Shown piece after piece: positions 1 through 11,900 of a DNA stretch of 41,422 bases. The position numbers and the translations under genes were made by a program. Location: assembly GCA_903856805.1 (NCBI GenBank), contig CAIOCZ010000121.1, positions 1 to 41,422 on the forward strand, given 5' to 3'. The DNA comes from an uncultured cyanobacterium (lineage in GTDB: Bacteria; Cyanobacteriota; Cyanobacteriia; PCC-6307; Cyanobiaceae). The notes under the pieces are model-generated. The model saw only the letters and a list, made by a program, of their open reading frames with translations. It was not told where the DNA came from and did not search any database. How positions within the stretch are numbered: position 1 is the stretch's first letter; each line of letters starts with the position of its first letter.

Positions 1-1491
1 AAAAAGAAGCTCCAGCAGCTTCTCGAGGTTCATCACCAGCACATTCAGTGCAATGGTTGAACCCTGAGTGACAGCGAGCTTCTCGCGGATCAGACCCAAT
101 CCAAACCGTCGTTTGCCCTGGCCGATCTTTCCTTCGACAGCGTTGCGTTGCCTCTGATCATCTAGAAACTGGCGTTTCTCTTCAGCCAATAACTCTGAAT
201 CGCTCTTGGGACGACCGAGCTTTGGACCACTCAAGCGAATGCCATGGTGCAGGCAGAAGGCTCGATTGGCGCGTGTTCGATAGATCTGATCGGCGAAGAT
301 CACTTTGGGGTAGTGACCATGACGGCGGCGATAGGCCTTTGCCTGGGCCTTCAGGTCTTCTCCTTCGTTGTATCGATCAAAGCTGAGTCGATCCAGGAAG
401 GTAAAGCCTTCACCTGTCACCGAGATCGAAATTCTTGCTCCAAACTCAACGTTGCACCTTGCCTTGCCACGCACGATCGGCCTGATATGAGCCTGTCTAA
501 GGCTGACGATACGGTCAGAAATACTTCTGCTATCAGAGTGGTAAAGAATGTTCTGCTGACGAACCAGCTCGCTGACAACCAAAAGCTTCTGGTAGACGTA
601 TCGTCCAGCAGCCAGAAGGCTTGCACCACATGCTGTTAGGGCATCGATACTGGTGAGATTGCGCTTGAGATGAGCAAGCTGCTGCATGATCGCTTGACGG
701 ATTTTGTTGATTCGTGGTCGCTTCTTTTTGGCCACGGCCAGAAACTGCGGCCTGGCTTGATTGCGGTGTGTTCGAGGCTTATGGCCAAAGGCATCTCGGA
801 CCTGAGCATGCATCGCATCGATGAGTATCTCGGACAACTCTCTGCCTTCATTGAGCAGCGAGAGATCAGTGGATTGGAGAATATCTGCAGTTGCAAATGT
901 TGCATCAATCAGCAATGAGCCCTGATTGGTCCGTGGCATGTCGGATCTGGTCTGCTGATTATCTGCGCGGCCGGTTTCACCTCCTTGGCTACCGTCGTCA
1001 TCATCGTGATCGTTGGCAGCAGAAGAATGGATCACATTCTGACCATGCCGGACGATTCGTTCAATGCATTCATTCACCACTGATTCCGGAAGCCGTTTCC
1101 GGAAGTACACCATCATCGATGGGTCAAATGGTGACGAATACTGAAACCCTTCCAAGCCTAGGAAGAACTGGAGGTATGGGTTTTCTTTGATCTGCTCAAC
1201 GAGTTCTTCATCCGTGAGACCCAAGCGGGCTTTGATGATCAAAGCTCCCAATGCCATGCGAAATGGCTTCGATGGAGCTCCAAACCCCTTGCAGAAATGG
1301 GATGCATAGTCATCTTCCAATTCGTCCCACGGGATCAGCTCGGCCAGTTTGATCCAGCGATTGTCACCTGAGAGTTGTCCGCCAAATGGCAGGAAGAAAT
1401 CCTTGAACGAGAGCTGATCACGATGCTCACGCCGAACTATGTGGAAAACTCTGGGCGGCTTTTGGGCGAATTTGCGCCCGTTTGGTAACAT
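1..1491 (-). CDS. IS5-family DDE transposase (C-terminus outside window)
   Basis: The frame is open from an ATG at 1491 to the window edge, 497 residues with no internal stop. The N-terminal part has the DUF772-type block typical of IS5/IS1182 transposases (FRMALGALIIKARLGL around residue 80, then a PYLQFFLGLEGF stretch). The DDE catalytic residues can be placed: Asp in LLIDATFATADI near residue 196, Asp in VIFADQIYRTRANR near 400, and Glu in RNAVEGKIGQGKRRFG near 452. Little beyond the catalytic core should be missing. The gene appears intact within the window, so this copy may still be active. It catalyses cut-and-paste movement of its own element and has no host role. Confidence 0.9.
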   Translation of the reverse strand, partial: MLPNGRKFAQKPPRVFHIVRREHRDQLSFKDFFLPFGGQLSGDNRWIKLAELIPWDELEDDYASHFCKGFGAPSKPFRMALGALIIKARLGLTDEELVEQIKENPYLQFFLGLEGFQYSSPFDPSMMVYFRKRLPESVVNECIERIVRHGQNVIHSSAANDHDDDDGSQGGETGRADNQQTRSDMPRTNQGSLLIDATFATADILQSTDLSLLNEGRELSEILIDAMHAQVRDAFGHKPRTHRNQARPQFLAVAKKKRPRINKIRQAIMQQLAHLKRNLTSIDALTACGASLLAAGRYVYQKLLVVSELVRQQNILYHSDSRSISDRIVSLRQAHIRPIVRGKARCNVEFGARISISVTGEGFTFLDRLSFDRYNEGEDLKAQAKAYRRRHGHYPKVIFADQIYRTRANRAFCLHHGIRLSGPKLGRPKSDSELLAEEKRQFLDDQRQRNAVEGKIGQGKRRFGLGLIREKLAVTQGSTIALNVLVMNLEKLLELLF

Positions 1492-1556
1492 TCTACCGTC
1501 TAAAAATGCCAAAGTCCACTGCAGTGCAGTTGGTCTGTCCTTTTTCAGGAAGCCCT
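1..1556 (-). mobile_element. IS5-family insertion sequence, partial (runs off left edge)
   Basis: The element consists of a transposase gene read leftward plus about 65 bases of leader. The probable right end is near 1540-1556, where the minus strand reads GGGCTTCCTGAAAAAGG, a plausible terminal inverted repeat. The opposite end lies outside the window, so neither the repeat pair nor a target duplication can be checked. Directly beyond the end, the reading frame of a SLOG-domain gene begins without its own start, so the insertion probably cut that gene. Confidence 0.75.
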
Positions 1557-1999
1557 ATGTATTCCATCGCGGCCAGAGATCGTTCCGGCCCGCTCTCTGG
1601 TGATTGCGGCCGGCGGCGGTCGTGATCTGGCCTGGCCTCATCAGCGCGTGGCCGCTGAGCTGCTGGCCCGCAGTGGCGGCCGGCTGGTGCATCTGCTGCT
1701 CCACGGCGGGGCCCGTGGTGCCGATGCCGCCATTGGCCGTGCTGCCCATCTGCTGGGCTGGTCTTCCGTGGTGATGCCAGCCCGGTGGGAGCGGCATGGC
1801 CGGGCCGCTGGGCCGATCCGTAATCGGGAGCTGCTCGAGCAGGCCATTGCCCAGGCCGTGGCCCACAACCTCCCCGGTCTCGATCGCCTCGGTGCTGGTG
1901 GTGGCGTTCCCCGGTGGCGTTGGCACCGCCTCGCTCGTGCAGCAGGCCCGCCGCATGGCCTCCCGTTCGCCGGCGGACCAAAAGCGGATGTCGCTTGAC
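1557..1999 (+). pseudogene. SLOG/DUF2493 (YspA-like) nucleotide-binding protein, 5'-truncated and frameshifted
   Basis: The first frame carries VIAAGGGRDL at 1600, then LLHGGARGADAAIG and PARWERHGRAAGPIRN. This is the usual DUF2493 order: a glycine-rich nucleotide loop, the GARGAD motif, and the WxxxGxxAGPIRN motif. The rest of the fold, VLVVAFPGGVGTASLV, is in the next frame starting near 1890, so a single frameshift lies between about 1855 and 1890. No ATG precedes the domain; the frame runs into the IS end near 1556, so the start was probably removed by the insertion. DUF2493 proteins are SLOG-family nucleotide or ligand sensors common in phages and plasmids. The biochemical role is unknown. 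Confidence 0.75.
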
Positions 2000-2362
2000 A
2001 CCACCTGCTGGGTGATTGAGCACCTGCGCGGCCAGGCCGCCTACCGGCAGCAGCAGGCCAAGCGCCTCGCTGATTTGGCCCGCTCTGATGCCAGCCGGGC
2101 CGATGCCCTGGAGGAGTCGCTGATCTTTGTCCTCAACCAGCTGCAGCCGACCGCCACCCGTTTCTCGTTTCCGAATCACGAGCTCAGCAGCCGCAGGTCC
2201 TCCGCCGTCGTGATCGTCGACAAACAGGCCCTCGATTGCGAGTGGGTCACCGTCACCACCACCAGCAAGCCAAATAAGGCCGCCATCAACGAGGCCCTCA
2301 AGGCTGGCCGCCAGATCACCGGCGCCAAGCTCCTCTCCCGCCGCAGCTGGCGCATCCACTGA
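1988..2362 (+). CDS. Siphovirus Gp157-like protein, C-terminal part
   Basis: From an ATG at 1988 the frame encodes 124 residues. It has a charged helical segment (EHLRGQAAYRQQQAKRLADLA), then the strand-rich tail seen in Gp157 proteins, with VIVDKQALDCEWVTV and a conserved ending like EALKAGRQITGAKLLSRRSW. Gp157 proteins are phage or plasmid proteins of unsettled function, found among early and replication genes. The family is usually longer, with an N-terminal acidic helix that is missing here. The frame also continues upstream into the second half of the SLOG domain, so this could be the tail of a SLOG-Gp157 fusion or the product of a deletion joining two neighbouring genes. The start at 1988 is a choice among several possibilities. 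Confidence 0.6.
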   Translation: MSLDTTCWVIEHLRGQAAYRQQQAKRLADLARSDASRADALEESLIFVLNQLQPTATRFSFPNHELSSRRSSAVVIVDKQALDCEWVTVTTTSKPNKAAINEALKAGRQITGAKLLSRRSWRIH

Positions 2363-2459
2363 CGGCCTCAGGCCACCTGTAAGTGGGGTTCCGGTGGTGC
2401 AGCCGGGATCATTCCCCTCTTCACACCATTGCTTCCATCGCCATGACCGTCGCCGCTCC

Positions 2460-2902
2460 TTACGCCAACGGGTCCCGCATCACGAGCCGCCCGCCATTGG
2501 CTCCGCCCACCTTTTCAAACTCGTTGACCGTCATCGTCAAACCGCCAGACGTGATGCTGCTGGCGGTGATGGTGTGTGTTCCATGCCCGATCAGAATCCT
2601 GCCAGTCTTCCCGCCACAACAAACCCCTTCAGGGTGTCATCGCCGGTGCCTGTGTTGATGTTGCCGTTGTTGTAGATGCCGGCGCCATTGGCATCGGCAC
2701 TGGTGCCGGAGACCTTGCCATTACCGGATCCGGTGTCGAGCTTGCCTTCGATCTGAATGCCTACAATGCCGCCACGACCTGTGATCTCGTCGTTGCCGGC
2801 AAGGGCATGGACGGTCTGATTCGAGATGATATGCCATCCGGCTTTGGAGATGGCTGCATCTGTGAAGTTGTCAAAGGAGAATGTCTCAGGATTCCTGAAC
2901 AT
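2460..2902 (-). pseudogene. RTX-like calcium-binding repeat protein fragment, frameshifted
   Basis: The minus frame from 2902 encodes FRNPETFSFDNFTDAAIS, then NQTVHALAGNDEITG and NTGTGDDTLKGF, which match the GNDxITG / GxGDDxLKG style of cyanobacterial hemolysin-type repeats. That frame stops at 2591. The expected continuation (GHGTHTITASSITSGG, then a VNEFEKVGGANGG segment) lies in another frame and ends at a TAA at 2460-2462, so a frameshift sits near 2600-2625. The open frame extends upstream of the ATG without a natural start and lies 65 bases after the giant gene. It looks like the tail of another large secreted protein, or a detached module of the giant protein, rather than a functional gene. 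Confidence 0.65.
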
Positions 2903-2967
2903 GAGCTTCGATGGGTTGGAATTTTGGGGGTCTGCTGTGTGCGGCCTCAGATGGCAGCTTCTTTCGC

Positions 2968-5900
2968 TCAGAAGATCCCCAGCGAGATCCCGCTGAGGAT
3001 CACGATGTTGTCGTTGAAGTCCCTGTCTCCATGTTCGGAGGCAACGGCGATGTCCTCGATGCCGAGCACGAAGCGCGAACGATCGGAGCCGAGGCGAACC
3101 ATCTGGGTTTCAGCGCCGGGGTTGGCGTCGCTGAAGGAGGAGAAGATGGTGCTGCGGCTGCCGTTTTGTAGGAGGAGAACGCCGTAGCGCTTCTGGGTGT
3201 CGAGGGGCAGCGAGTTGTAGATGGCGGTTTTCCCGAAGGCTGGCAGCTCGGCGGCAGTGAGGAGGAGATCCTCAGCCTCTGAGCGTGCGAGGGCGGCCTG
3301 GAGGTAACCGGGATCGCGAGGGTTGAGGCCGTCGACCATGCCGGTGATGCCATCAACGGAATAGAGGCCGATGTGGTTGTTGAACCCGGCTAGGCGCTGC
3401 ACCTCCAGCGAGGGTGCGACGGGGAGCTTGGCCGGGGCGCTACCGCTGGCCTGCCAGAGCTCAGCGGTGACGCCACCGGCAAAGCGAGCGGTGACCTGGT
3501 TGCCGTTGACGGTGAGCCCGAGGAGAGGGAGATCAATTCCGTCGCGGGTTGCAGTGGGTGTCCAGGTTTGGGTGGTGAGGTTGGGAACGGTGCTGATGGA
3601 ACTGCTGCCGATGGCGCGGCCCTCACTGCCCTGCCAGCCGCTGGTGGGGTTGTTGTTGATGGCGATGGCTGGGTTAATCGAGCCGGCGCTTCCACCGATG
3701 GCATTGGTCAGGAGGGATTGTCTGGTGGCTCCCGCCTGCAGAGCGAAGGTCACCTTGCCGCTGCCACTGTCGGAGCGCCAAGTGGTGAGGGGGGCATCCT
3801 GCAGGAAGCGCACCTGGTTGGTACCCACGGATTCCACGGAGGCGGTGGGGCGGAATTCGGGGCCGAGCAGGGAGACGCTGGGCCGACCAGCAAGGGGATT
3901 GAAATGAAGCCGTAGGCTGGCCTGCACCTGCTGATTTTGCAGGCCATCGGCATCAAGATGCAGGCTTGCATCTGCGCTGCCGAGGGCCGCCAGGTGCTGG
4001 CTGCCCCGGAAGTCGCTGATTGAGATCTGGCGGCTGTTGGATGATGTCAGAACGTTGGAGTCTATGCGGGTGCTGACGCGTAGGTTCAGCTTGCTAAGCT
4101 GATCAGAACTGATCTCGTTGGTGTCGATTCGGAAGCTGAGTGTTCCGTAGTTGACGGAGTGTGGATCGAGTTTGAGTTCCAAGCCGGACACCACTGGCGT
4201 GCGTCCTGTCGCGGCATCTTGAGTGGGTTCGAGTAGAAAATGAACGGCCTTCTGCTTGATGTCAGGGATCTCCTCAACGGCAAGGGAGACGGATGCTGCG
4301 CCCCTCTTGGCCAGCGATTCGGGGTTCAGGGGGATGAGGATGTCTTTGGCAGTTTCGCCCGGCTCGAACACCACCAAGCCAGTGGCCACGGTGAAATCCA
4401 CACCGGCTATTGCCTTAGAATCGTTGCCCTTGGTGATGTAGGTGACCACCTGCCTGGAGTTGGGATCGAGGCGATGAACCTTGAAACGGGCCATGGTGCT
4501 ACCACCGGTGACTGGGTAAGCCTCGAGGGTGAGGTTGTTGCCAAAGGCCATGGTGTTGGGCCGGGGGCTTGGCAGGGACAGCGGAAGTTGCTGTGTCTGT
4601 GCCTGCGGTGTGCTGGCCTGGAGGGTTGGAGTGGCCTGCTGCTCCGTGCTGAAGAGAGAAGCGACCGTTGCCGCTGACGTTGATGTGTCCAGGGTGAGCA
4701 CCTGGGTGTCGAGCCAGGTTGTGGCGGCGGCGCCCTCGGGGTTGAGGAGATAGATCAGTGTTGGGCTGGACTGGTCTGGTGTGGTGGCGGTGCCTGCGGC
4801 ATAGGCATTCCAGAGCGCCCCGCCATAGGTGGTGTCAAAGGCGGGATTGCGTTTGAATTCGCTGCTGAGTACGACCGAATCGAACTTGTCGGGCGTGAGG
4901 AAGAGGATGCGATCTGGGTTGATTGCGTTGACTGCGGCGGCATCAAAGCGGAGGGTGTTGGCGCCGTAGTCGGTTGAGCTGATGAGCTCAATGTCGCGGA
5001 GCTTGGTGCCGGGGAAATATTCAGGGGAGGGCTCATTGAGGCGGAAGTCGTACGACTGCCCGGCCCGGCCCTGAAGCCGCAGAGCATCAAATCCCGATCC
5101 TGCATCGATGCGGATGAAGGCGTTGTCGGCAATCGAGATGGCATCATCACCGGCACCGGTGTAGATCACATCAGCGCCGCCGTTGCTGATCACCTGATCG
5201 GCACCCTGGATGGTGTAGATCACATCCACCAGGGGTGTGCCAACGATCACATCGTCACCGCTAGTGCCCACCTGGGAGGCGATGTTGAGGTAGTCGCCAC
5301 CAAAGAGTGCGTATTGGTTATTGTCGTTTTGTTCAGGATCACTGGGATCCGAGATCAGGATATCCTTGAAGCCATCGCCGTTGATGTCGATGTTGCCATC
5401 GAGGGAGAAGCCGGCGAGGGACGACTGGGTGGGTGGGCTGATTATGGCGCTGAGATCAGTGATATGAAGGGTTCCGCGGGTAGAAGCATCGAAGCCTTTC
5501 AAATTATTGTTGTTCCAGGCGGCCATCAGGCGACCATTGACCAGGAAGGGTTTAACCCCTTCTGTATTGTATTCATCGACCAAATCTGGAGCGCTGATCT
5601 CGGCATCGGTGGGGTCAATGGACCAGCTACCCTTCTCATCGGCAATCGGCCTCAGACTTGTGATGGTATGTTTGGTGATATCCTCAAACCCAGTTGTATC
5701 TTTTTTGGTTTTGTAATATGATGTGATGTAAAGCAGTGACTGATCCGTGGCGAGACCGGTCACCCATGATTCATTCCCTCCGCCAATGGCAATGCCGGTA
5801 TCGGTGCTCACCCACGAGAGGGATTGGTTCAGATTGGCGGCACTGGGGGCGCTGGCTATCTGGGTTAATAATGTAATGTTGCCAGTAGTAGAATATGATC

Positions 5901-8900
5901 CATTGAAGGCAAGAGCCGTGCGACCTTGGTAGCTTATTGCCTCTAGCCCACTGAAAGGGTGGGCCATTGGAGTGCTGTTGCCAGCGTTGATCTCACCGCT
6001 GACGCCGCTGTAGCCATTGGTCGCATCGGGGCTGCCGCCCCAGTTTCCATTGGCAGCGCTATTGAATGGATTCGTGCTGTAGAGATAACGGATCGTTTTC
6101 TCGCCCGTGCCATTGGAGAAGAAATACATGGCCAGGCGACCCTGCTCCTCCACCAAGACGGGGCCGCCTTGGCTCATTTCAGCGACAGTGGTCGAATCGA
6201 CAGTGGTGATCACCTGGTAGCGCTGCCAGCTGCTGGCAGCGTCCGGGGGCTGAGCCTCGCACCAGGCCACATGGATGTTGTTGTTGTCATCCAGATAGGC
6301 AACAACGAGCTTGCCTTTGTGGAAGATGGCACTGGGCTCCCGAACGGGGCCCGCGAGCACTTTGGTCTGCTGCCAGGAGCCAGAAGCATTCTGATCTGCC
6401 ATCCAAAGTCCCTGGGGCGTTATGCTCGTCCCCATAAGATCCTCGGCAGTCAGCACATAGGGTTTGCCGTTGGGGCTGATGGCAACAGACGGCGGGCTGC
6501 CCGTTTGGCTCGCCCCAGTGTTCAAGCTGTTTGCGGTGGCGACCGCCGTCAGTGCGCCCGGCTGGAAGGTGAGGATCGGCTCGAACCAGTTCTGCAGCCC
6601 GGGCATGTAGGCAGTCGGGGAGGTGCTGGCGAGGTCGTAGAGCTGGCTGCGGTTGTAGGGATTGAGGGGTGTCTTGAGACCGGCAGAGGTCCAGCCTTCC
6701 TTGGGGGATCCTGCCGCTGCGGCCAGGCTGAATGTGTTGCGGTTGGGATCCACATGAAAGAGCGATCCATCCAGCAGCACCGATTGCAGTGCCATGGGCA
6801 GTCCGTTGCTGTCCAGCGCGTAGCTCGGCCCTTGCGGTGCAAGGGAAAGCAGCACATCATCCACGCCATTGCCATTCACATCGCCAGCGGGGCGGATGCT
6901 CCAGAGGCTGTACGCCAATCCCTCCACCGCGGGGATGGAGCTGTTGGTGAATGGATCGAGGAAATCCTGGCGGCCATCGCCATTGAGATCGCCGTAGCTA
7001 CCGCCGGCATTGAGCTCTGGCTTGCCCCAGCCGTTGGCGGTGTTGAGGCTGGTGGTGCTGGGGCTCATGGCGGCCAGCAGCGTGCTGGCCTGCTCCACAT
7101 CCGACACGAGTGCGCTCAGGCTCTTGCTGGGCACAATCGCGCTGAGGCTGTTGATCGAGCCGCCACTGGCGGTGCTGAGGTTGAGGCTGAGGTTGCCAGC
7201 AGCTGGATCGGCACCAGTGATTGACGACACCGGCGTGGCACTGCTATCCCGGATGAAGGGGGCAGCAAGCTGCACGCTCTGGCTGGGGGCTGTGTTGTCG
7301 TTGTTGGCGAGGATCTGGCTGCTGGTGGCAGCGCCGCTGATGACCCGCAGGCCGGTGGCCAGCTTGAAGCCGGTCACCGCGTTGGCATCCACGTTGTTGA
7401 CAACCACGTTGTTGGCGGTCAGCAGGAGATCGGCATAGCCGTCGTTGTCGAGATCGCCCACGGGCGTGAGGGTGGACCCGGTCTGTCCGGGCGTGAGCAC
7501 CAGCGAGGGTGGCAGAGGGTCGGCCCAGACGTTGGTGATCGCCTCATTGGCATTGGGATTGATCCTTCCCACAAGCACCTGGTCGCTGCTCGTCCGGGCG
7601 TAGAGGCTGTTGGCGCCGTCGTTGCGGGCGCTGCTGTTGCCTGGGGTCTGTAGCACGGTGTAGGGGGAGAAGCTCCAGCTCGTGCCTGAGCCTGTGCCCT
7701 GCTGCACCGACACAACGTTTTTGCCGTTGACCACATCGCTGTAGCTGAGCACCAGCCCCTTGCTGTTGGCGGTGAGCCCCACGCCGGTGTGGTCGGCTGA
7801 GGCTGGCTGGGGCACAGGGTTCAGCAGGGTCCAGTCCGTGGCTTTGGCGCTGCCGGTGGTGAGGAAGATCTGGTTGGATTTGCCTGCCAGACCCTTGCCG
7901 GATTGATAAGTGCCGCCCTGGTAGGTGAGATAGGTCTTGCCGTTCAGGCGTGCTGCGGCTAGGGGCCCTGAAGCGGTCTGGGTGTCACGGTTGTTGTTGT
8001 ATTTGATGACGGTGGACGGGCTGAACGTGCCGTTGAGACCGGCGCCAACGAACACCTGTGGATCGTCGGCGGAGGAACTGGTGCTGTAGAGCTCGTTTTT
8101 GACGGTGCCAACGTAATAAAGGGCCAGCTGATTTCCTTCATTGAGCAGCGTGGCGAATTCGGCGCTCTGATTGGAGGCGTTACTGCTGCCAGCCCGCACC
8201 GGAATCTGAGAAGCCCACTGGTTGGTGTCGGCGTTTTCGAGCTTGGTGAGGTAGAGGCTCTGGGCGTTGTCCTGGCCGATGAAGGCGAGGTAGAGCCTGC
8301 CGTTGTACGCGGCGATGGTGGGTGGCTTGTCGGAGGTCATGCCACCGGGCAGTTGCTGCCAGGGACTCCAGGTGCGGCCGTTGTCGGTGCTGCGGTTCCA
8401 GTAGAGCTGTCGGTTGTTGTTGGCGCTGTTCCAGCCGCGCACGGCGGAATAGAGCACGCCATTGAGCTCCGCGTAGGAGGGTGCCCAGGGTGAGAGCCCG
8501 CCGTTGGGCTCCTGCCACCCGGGATTGATCACCCCGAAGGCGACGGGATGGTTGGCGCCGGCCTGCTGGCTGATGGCCCAGCCACCCTTGCCATCGGGCA
8601 ATTGCACACTGGTGTTGAGCCAGGTGGTGCTGTCGGGATCGCTGCTGTTGGGCAACGCATTGACCCAGATCTGGGTGTTGGCGTTGGTGCTGTTGCGCAC
8701 ATTGGCCAGCAACAGGGTGCCATCCACGCTCACGGGCGTACTGGCCAGGGAGGAGCTGATGCCGCTGGTGCCGGCATCGAGGGTGGTGCTGAGCCACTGC
8801 AAATTGGCCTTGCTGACATCAATGCTGCCGTCGTCTTGAAGCTGCACCCCAGCAATGGGCGTGCCGTTGGCGTTGAGCAGATTGAGGCGCTGGAGGGTGA

Positions 8901-11900
8901 TCGAGCCGTCGCTGTTGGTATAGGTGAGGGCCAGGCCGGTGTCGGTGCTGGTGATCACCGGAGCAGAGGCGATGGCCGGCCCGCCAGGTTGGGGCGAGAA
9001 GCTGGAGGTGAGCTGCAGGCTGGAGCCGCCGTCGAGGACGGCGTACACATTGATCTCTGCCCCCTGCTTGACCGCGAGGACGGCGGTGGTGCCCAGCCAG
9101 GTGAAGGATGGCGTGGCATCGGCGGCGATGTCGACCCCCTCGTTGTTGAGGAGTTGCTGCAGGGCCAGAGGTGTGCTCCAGCTGCTATTGACCTGGGCGC
9201 GATAGACGAGGCTGGTCTCGACGGCGTTCGAGCTGCTGAGGCCGGCGAACAACTGGCTGGAGATCCCGTTGCTGACCCCGTTGAGGAGGGTGATGTTGGC
9301 ACTGAGGCCGGCGGGCAGGGGCAGGGCCGGATCGGAGGCCTGACTGAGGTTCAAGCTGCCCGACTGGGGCGTGAGGTTGAGCAGTTGCAGTTGGCCGCTC
9401 TGGCTGGCAGCGCTGTAACTGAGCTGCAGGCCGCTGGCGGTGCTGGCGAGGCCAAGGCCGGTGCGCTGGCCGGGGTCCAGGAGGCGCTGGGCGGCCCATT
9501 TGGAGCCGTTGTTCAGGTCAGTGCTGAGGCTGGTGCCGATGTAGATCGCCTTGTCGGGGCGGCTAATGGTGCCCCCCTGGTAGGCCAGGTAGGTCTGGCC
9601 GTTGAACTGGCCCACGGTGAGGGGGCCGGAGGCGGTTTGGACACCTGTTTGGTCACCCGATGTGCTGTATTTGATCTCCGAGAGCGCCGACCAGCCGGCG
9701 GCCGTGGCTGGGGTGCTGCTTTGGGTCTTGAGGATCCGGTTGCTGCTGTCGCCCGATACGTAGTAGACAGCCAGCTGCTCGCTACCATTCACAACCTCAC
9801 TTGCGAGGCTGGCGAACTCGGCCGTCTGCATCGTGCTGGAGCCCGGGGCGACCGGGATCTGATAGGCGGTGCTCCACTTGTTGGCGTTGGCGTCGGTGAG
9901 CGAAATGATGTGGATCTTGCGCGCGGTGAGATCGGAGATGCTCTCGTTCGAACCAGCAGTCAGATAGCTCAGATAGCTCAGATAGAGCGTGCCATTCACC
10001 ACTGCAAGGGAGGGTGGCTTCTCGGAGGTGACGGCGTTGGGGAGCGCCTCCCAAGCGGCCCAGCTGGCGCCACCATCCAGGCTGGAAGTCCAGTAGATGG
10101 CGCTCTCGCCTGGGCCGCCCTGCACCGCCATGTAGGTGGTGCCGCCGATGCGGGCCAGGGCCGGTGTGGCCAGCGAGGAGCGGCCATTGACCGCCTCCCA
10201 AGGGCTGTTGGCCGGGGTGGTATCTGGGGTGGTGCTGCTGGCGGCCTGGACTATGCCGCCGTTCACCCACAACACGCCGAGGGCATCGCCGCGATCGACG
10301 AGCTGGAGGCCTGCGCTGGTGGAGAAGGCTGTGGAGCCGGAGCTGCTGCTGAGCAGGCTAGGGGTGCTCCAGGCGAGGGGATTGTTGCTGCTGGGATCCC
10401 AGCTGGAGAGGGAGAGCATGCCGGTACCGTTGACGAAGCCCAGGTAGAGCCGGTTGTTGCTGAAAGCCAGGGAGGGGCTGGTGCCGGGCTTGAGCGCAAA
10501 AGCCTGGCTGCCTCCGCTGAGGTTGGTCCAGTTGTTCCAGCTGTTGCCGCCATCAAGGCTTTGGCTGAACCAGAGGCTGGTGCTGTTGCTACCGACCCCC
10601 TTGACCGCCGCGTAGAGCGTGTTGCCGACGGCGATGACGCTCGGGGCGGTATCGGTGAGGCCGCCTGCCACATTCACTCCGGGTAGAGATTCCAGTGGAG
10701 CGCTAGTGGTTGGATCCACCGGCGCCAGGAAGCCGAGGCTGGAGCCGACGGGGAGATCGCTGCTGCTGCGGCCATACAGGATGCCGGTGGTGCTGCCGGC
10801 CCCCTGATTTCCGTCGGCGCTGCTGCTCAGGTTGCGATCAAAGAACAGGGCGATGTCATCCATGCCATCACCATTCAGATCGCCAGCTGGGAGGATCTGA
10901 GTGCCGTTGGCCACCGTGAAGGTGTAATAGTTGTAAGGGGCATTGGCCAGGATTTCCTGGGTGTTGGCTCCGAGTTCAATGCAAATTGTCGTGAGTGCAG
11001 CGCCCGGCTTGATCGACATGAAGTCGCCATAGCCATCGTGATTGAAATCACCGATCGAGCGGAGGGATCCCTCGGTGGTGCTGGCGAGTCCCTGCAGAAT
11101 GAAGCCGTTGTCGCTGGCGAGGCGCTCAAGCTGCAAGTTGTTGATGGCTTCGAGGTAGGACTGGCCATAGGTGATATAAGCCTCGCTATTGGTACCTGAG
11201 CCCAACTGGATATCATTAAAGCCATCCGCATCCACATCGCCTGCCCCAAAGCTCCCAAGCCCTGTTGTCGCTGAAATTCCGTGTCCCATTAACGAAAGAA
11301 TGGGATTGGAAAACCGGTTGTTAACTTCTGGATCGTCAACTGCAGATTCTGGATCGTCAACTGCAGATGTGAGCACCCCGATGTTGCCAGGCCTCACACT
11401 TCCCACGGACGGCTTATCGTTATTGTCCATCCCATCGATCAGCTGGTCTGAGCCAAACAAGACATAGCCATTCCCAGCGCCGGCTGAGGCACTAGGTGCC
11501 TGAATCAAGAGGTCTTCGTAGCCATCTCCATTGGTATCACCTAGATTGGTTACGCCAAAACCAAACTGGTCGAGATTCTCGGATCCGTACAGTGTCAGCG
11601 CACTTGTAAGATAGGCTAGATATTGATCACCAGTGTTGGTGTTGCCTAGATTGGCGTTCCGAATCCAGTCAGGCGTATCACTGCTTTCAGGGTTGGCGAA
11701 TGGCTGGCTTGTGTTAATCAGATAAACAGCGCCCGGGCCACCGGCACTGGCTGCGCCAACTGCCAGCGTATTCTTCTTATTTGTATTATTGTGGTCCCCA
11801 AAGCTAAGGCTGGAGCCAAAGTCTGTTGGCCCGGTAGTGTTCCAAGGGTTTGGACCATAGAACGTCGCCGAGGCCTTATTCGGAAGCAGGGTACCCGACG

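Noticed and set aside
8548-10686. A 712-codon open frame on the plus strand, opposite the giant gene (also 5959-7224, 421 codons)
   Set aside because: These are antisense shadows caused by the codon bias of the giant gene. Their translations are low-complexity Gly/Ala/Gln mixtures without domains, while the minus strand shows clear motifs throughout.
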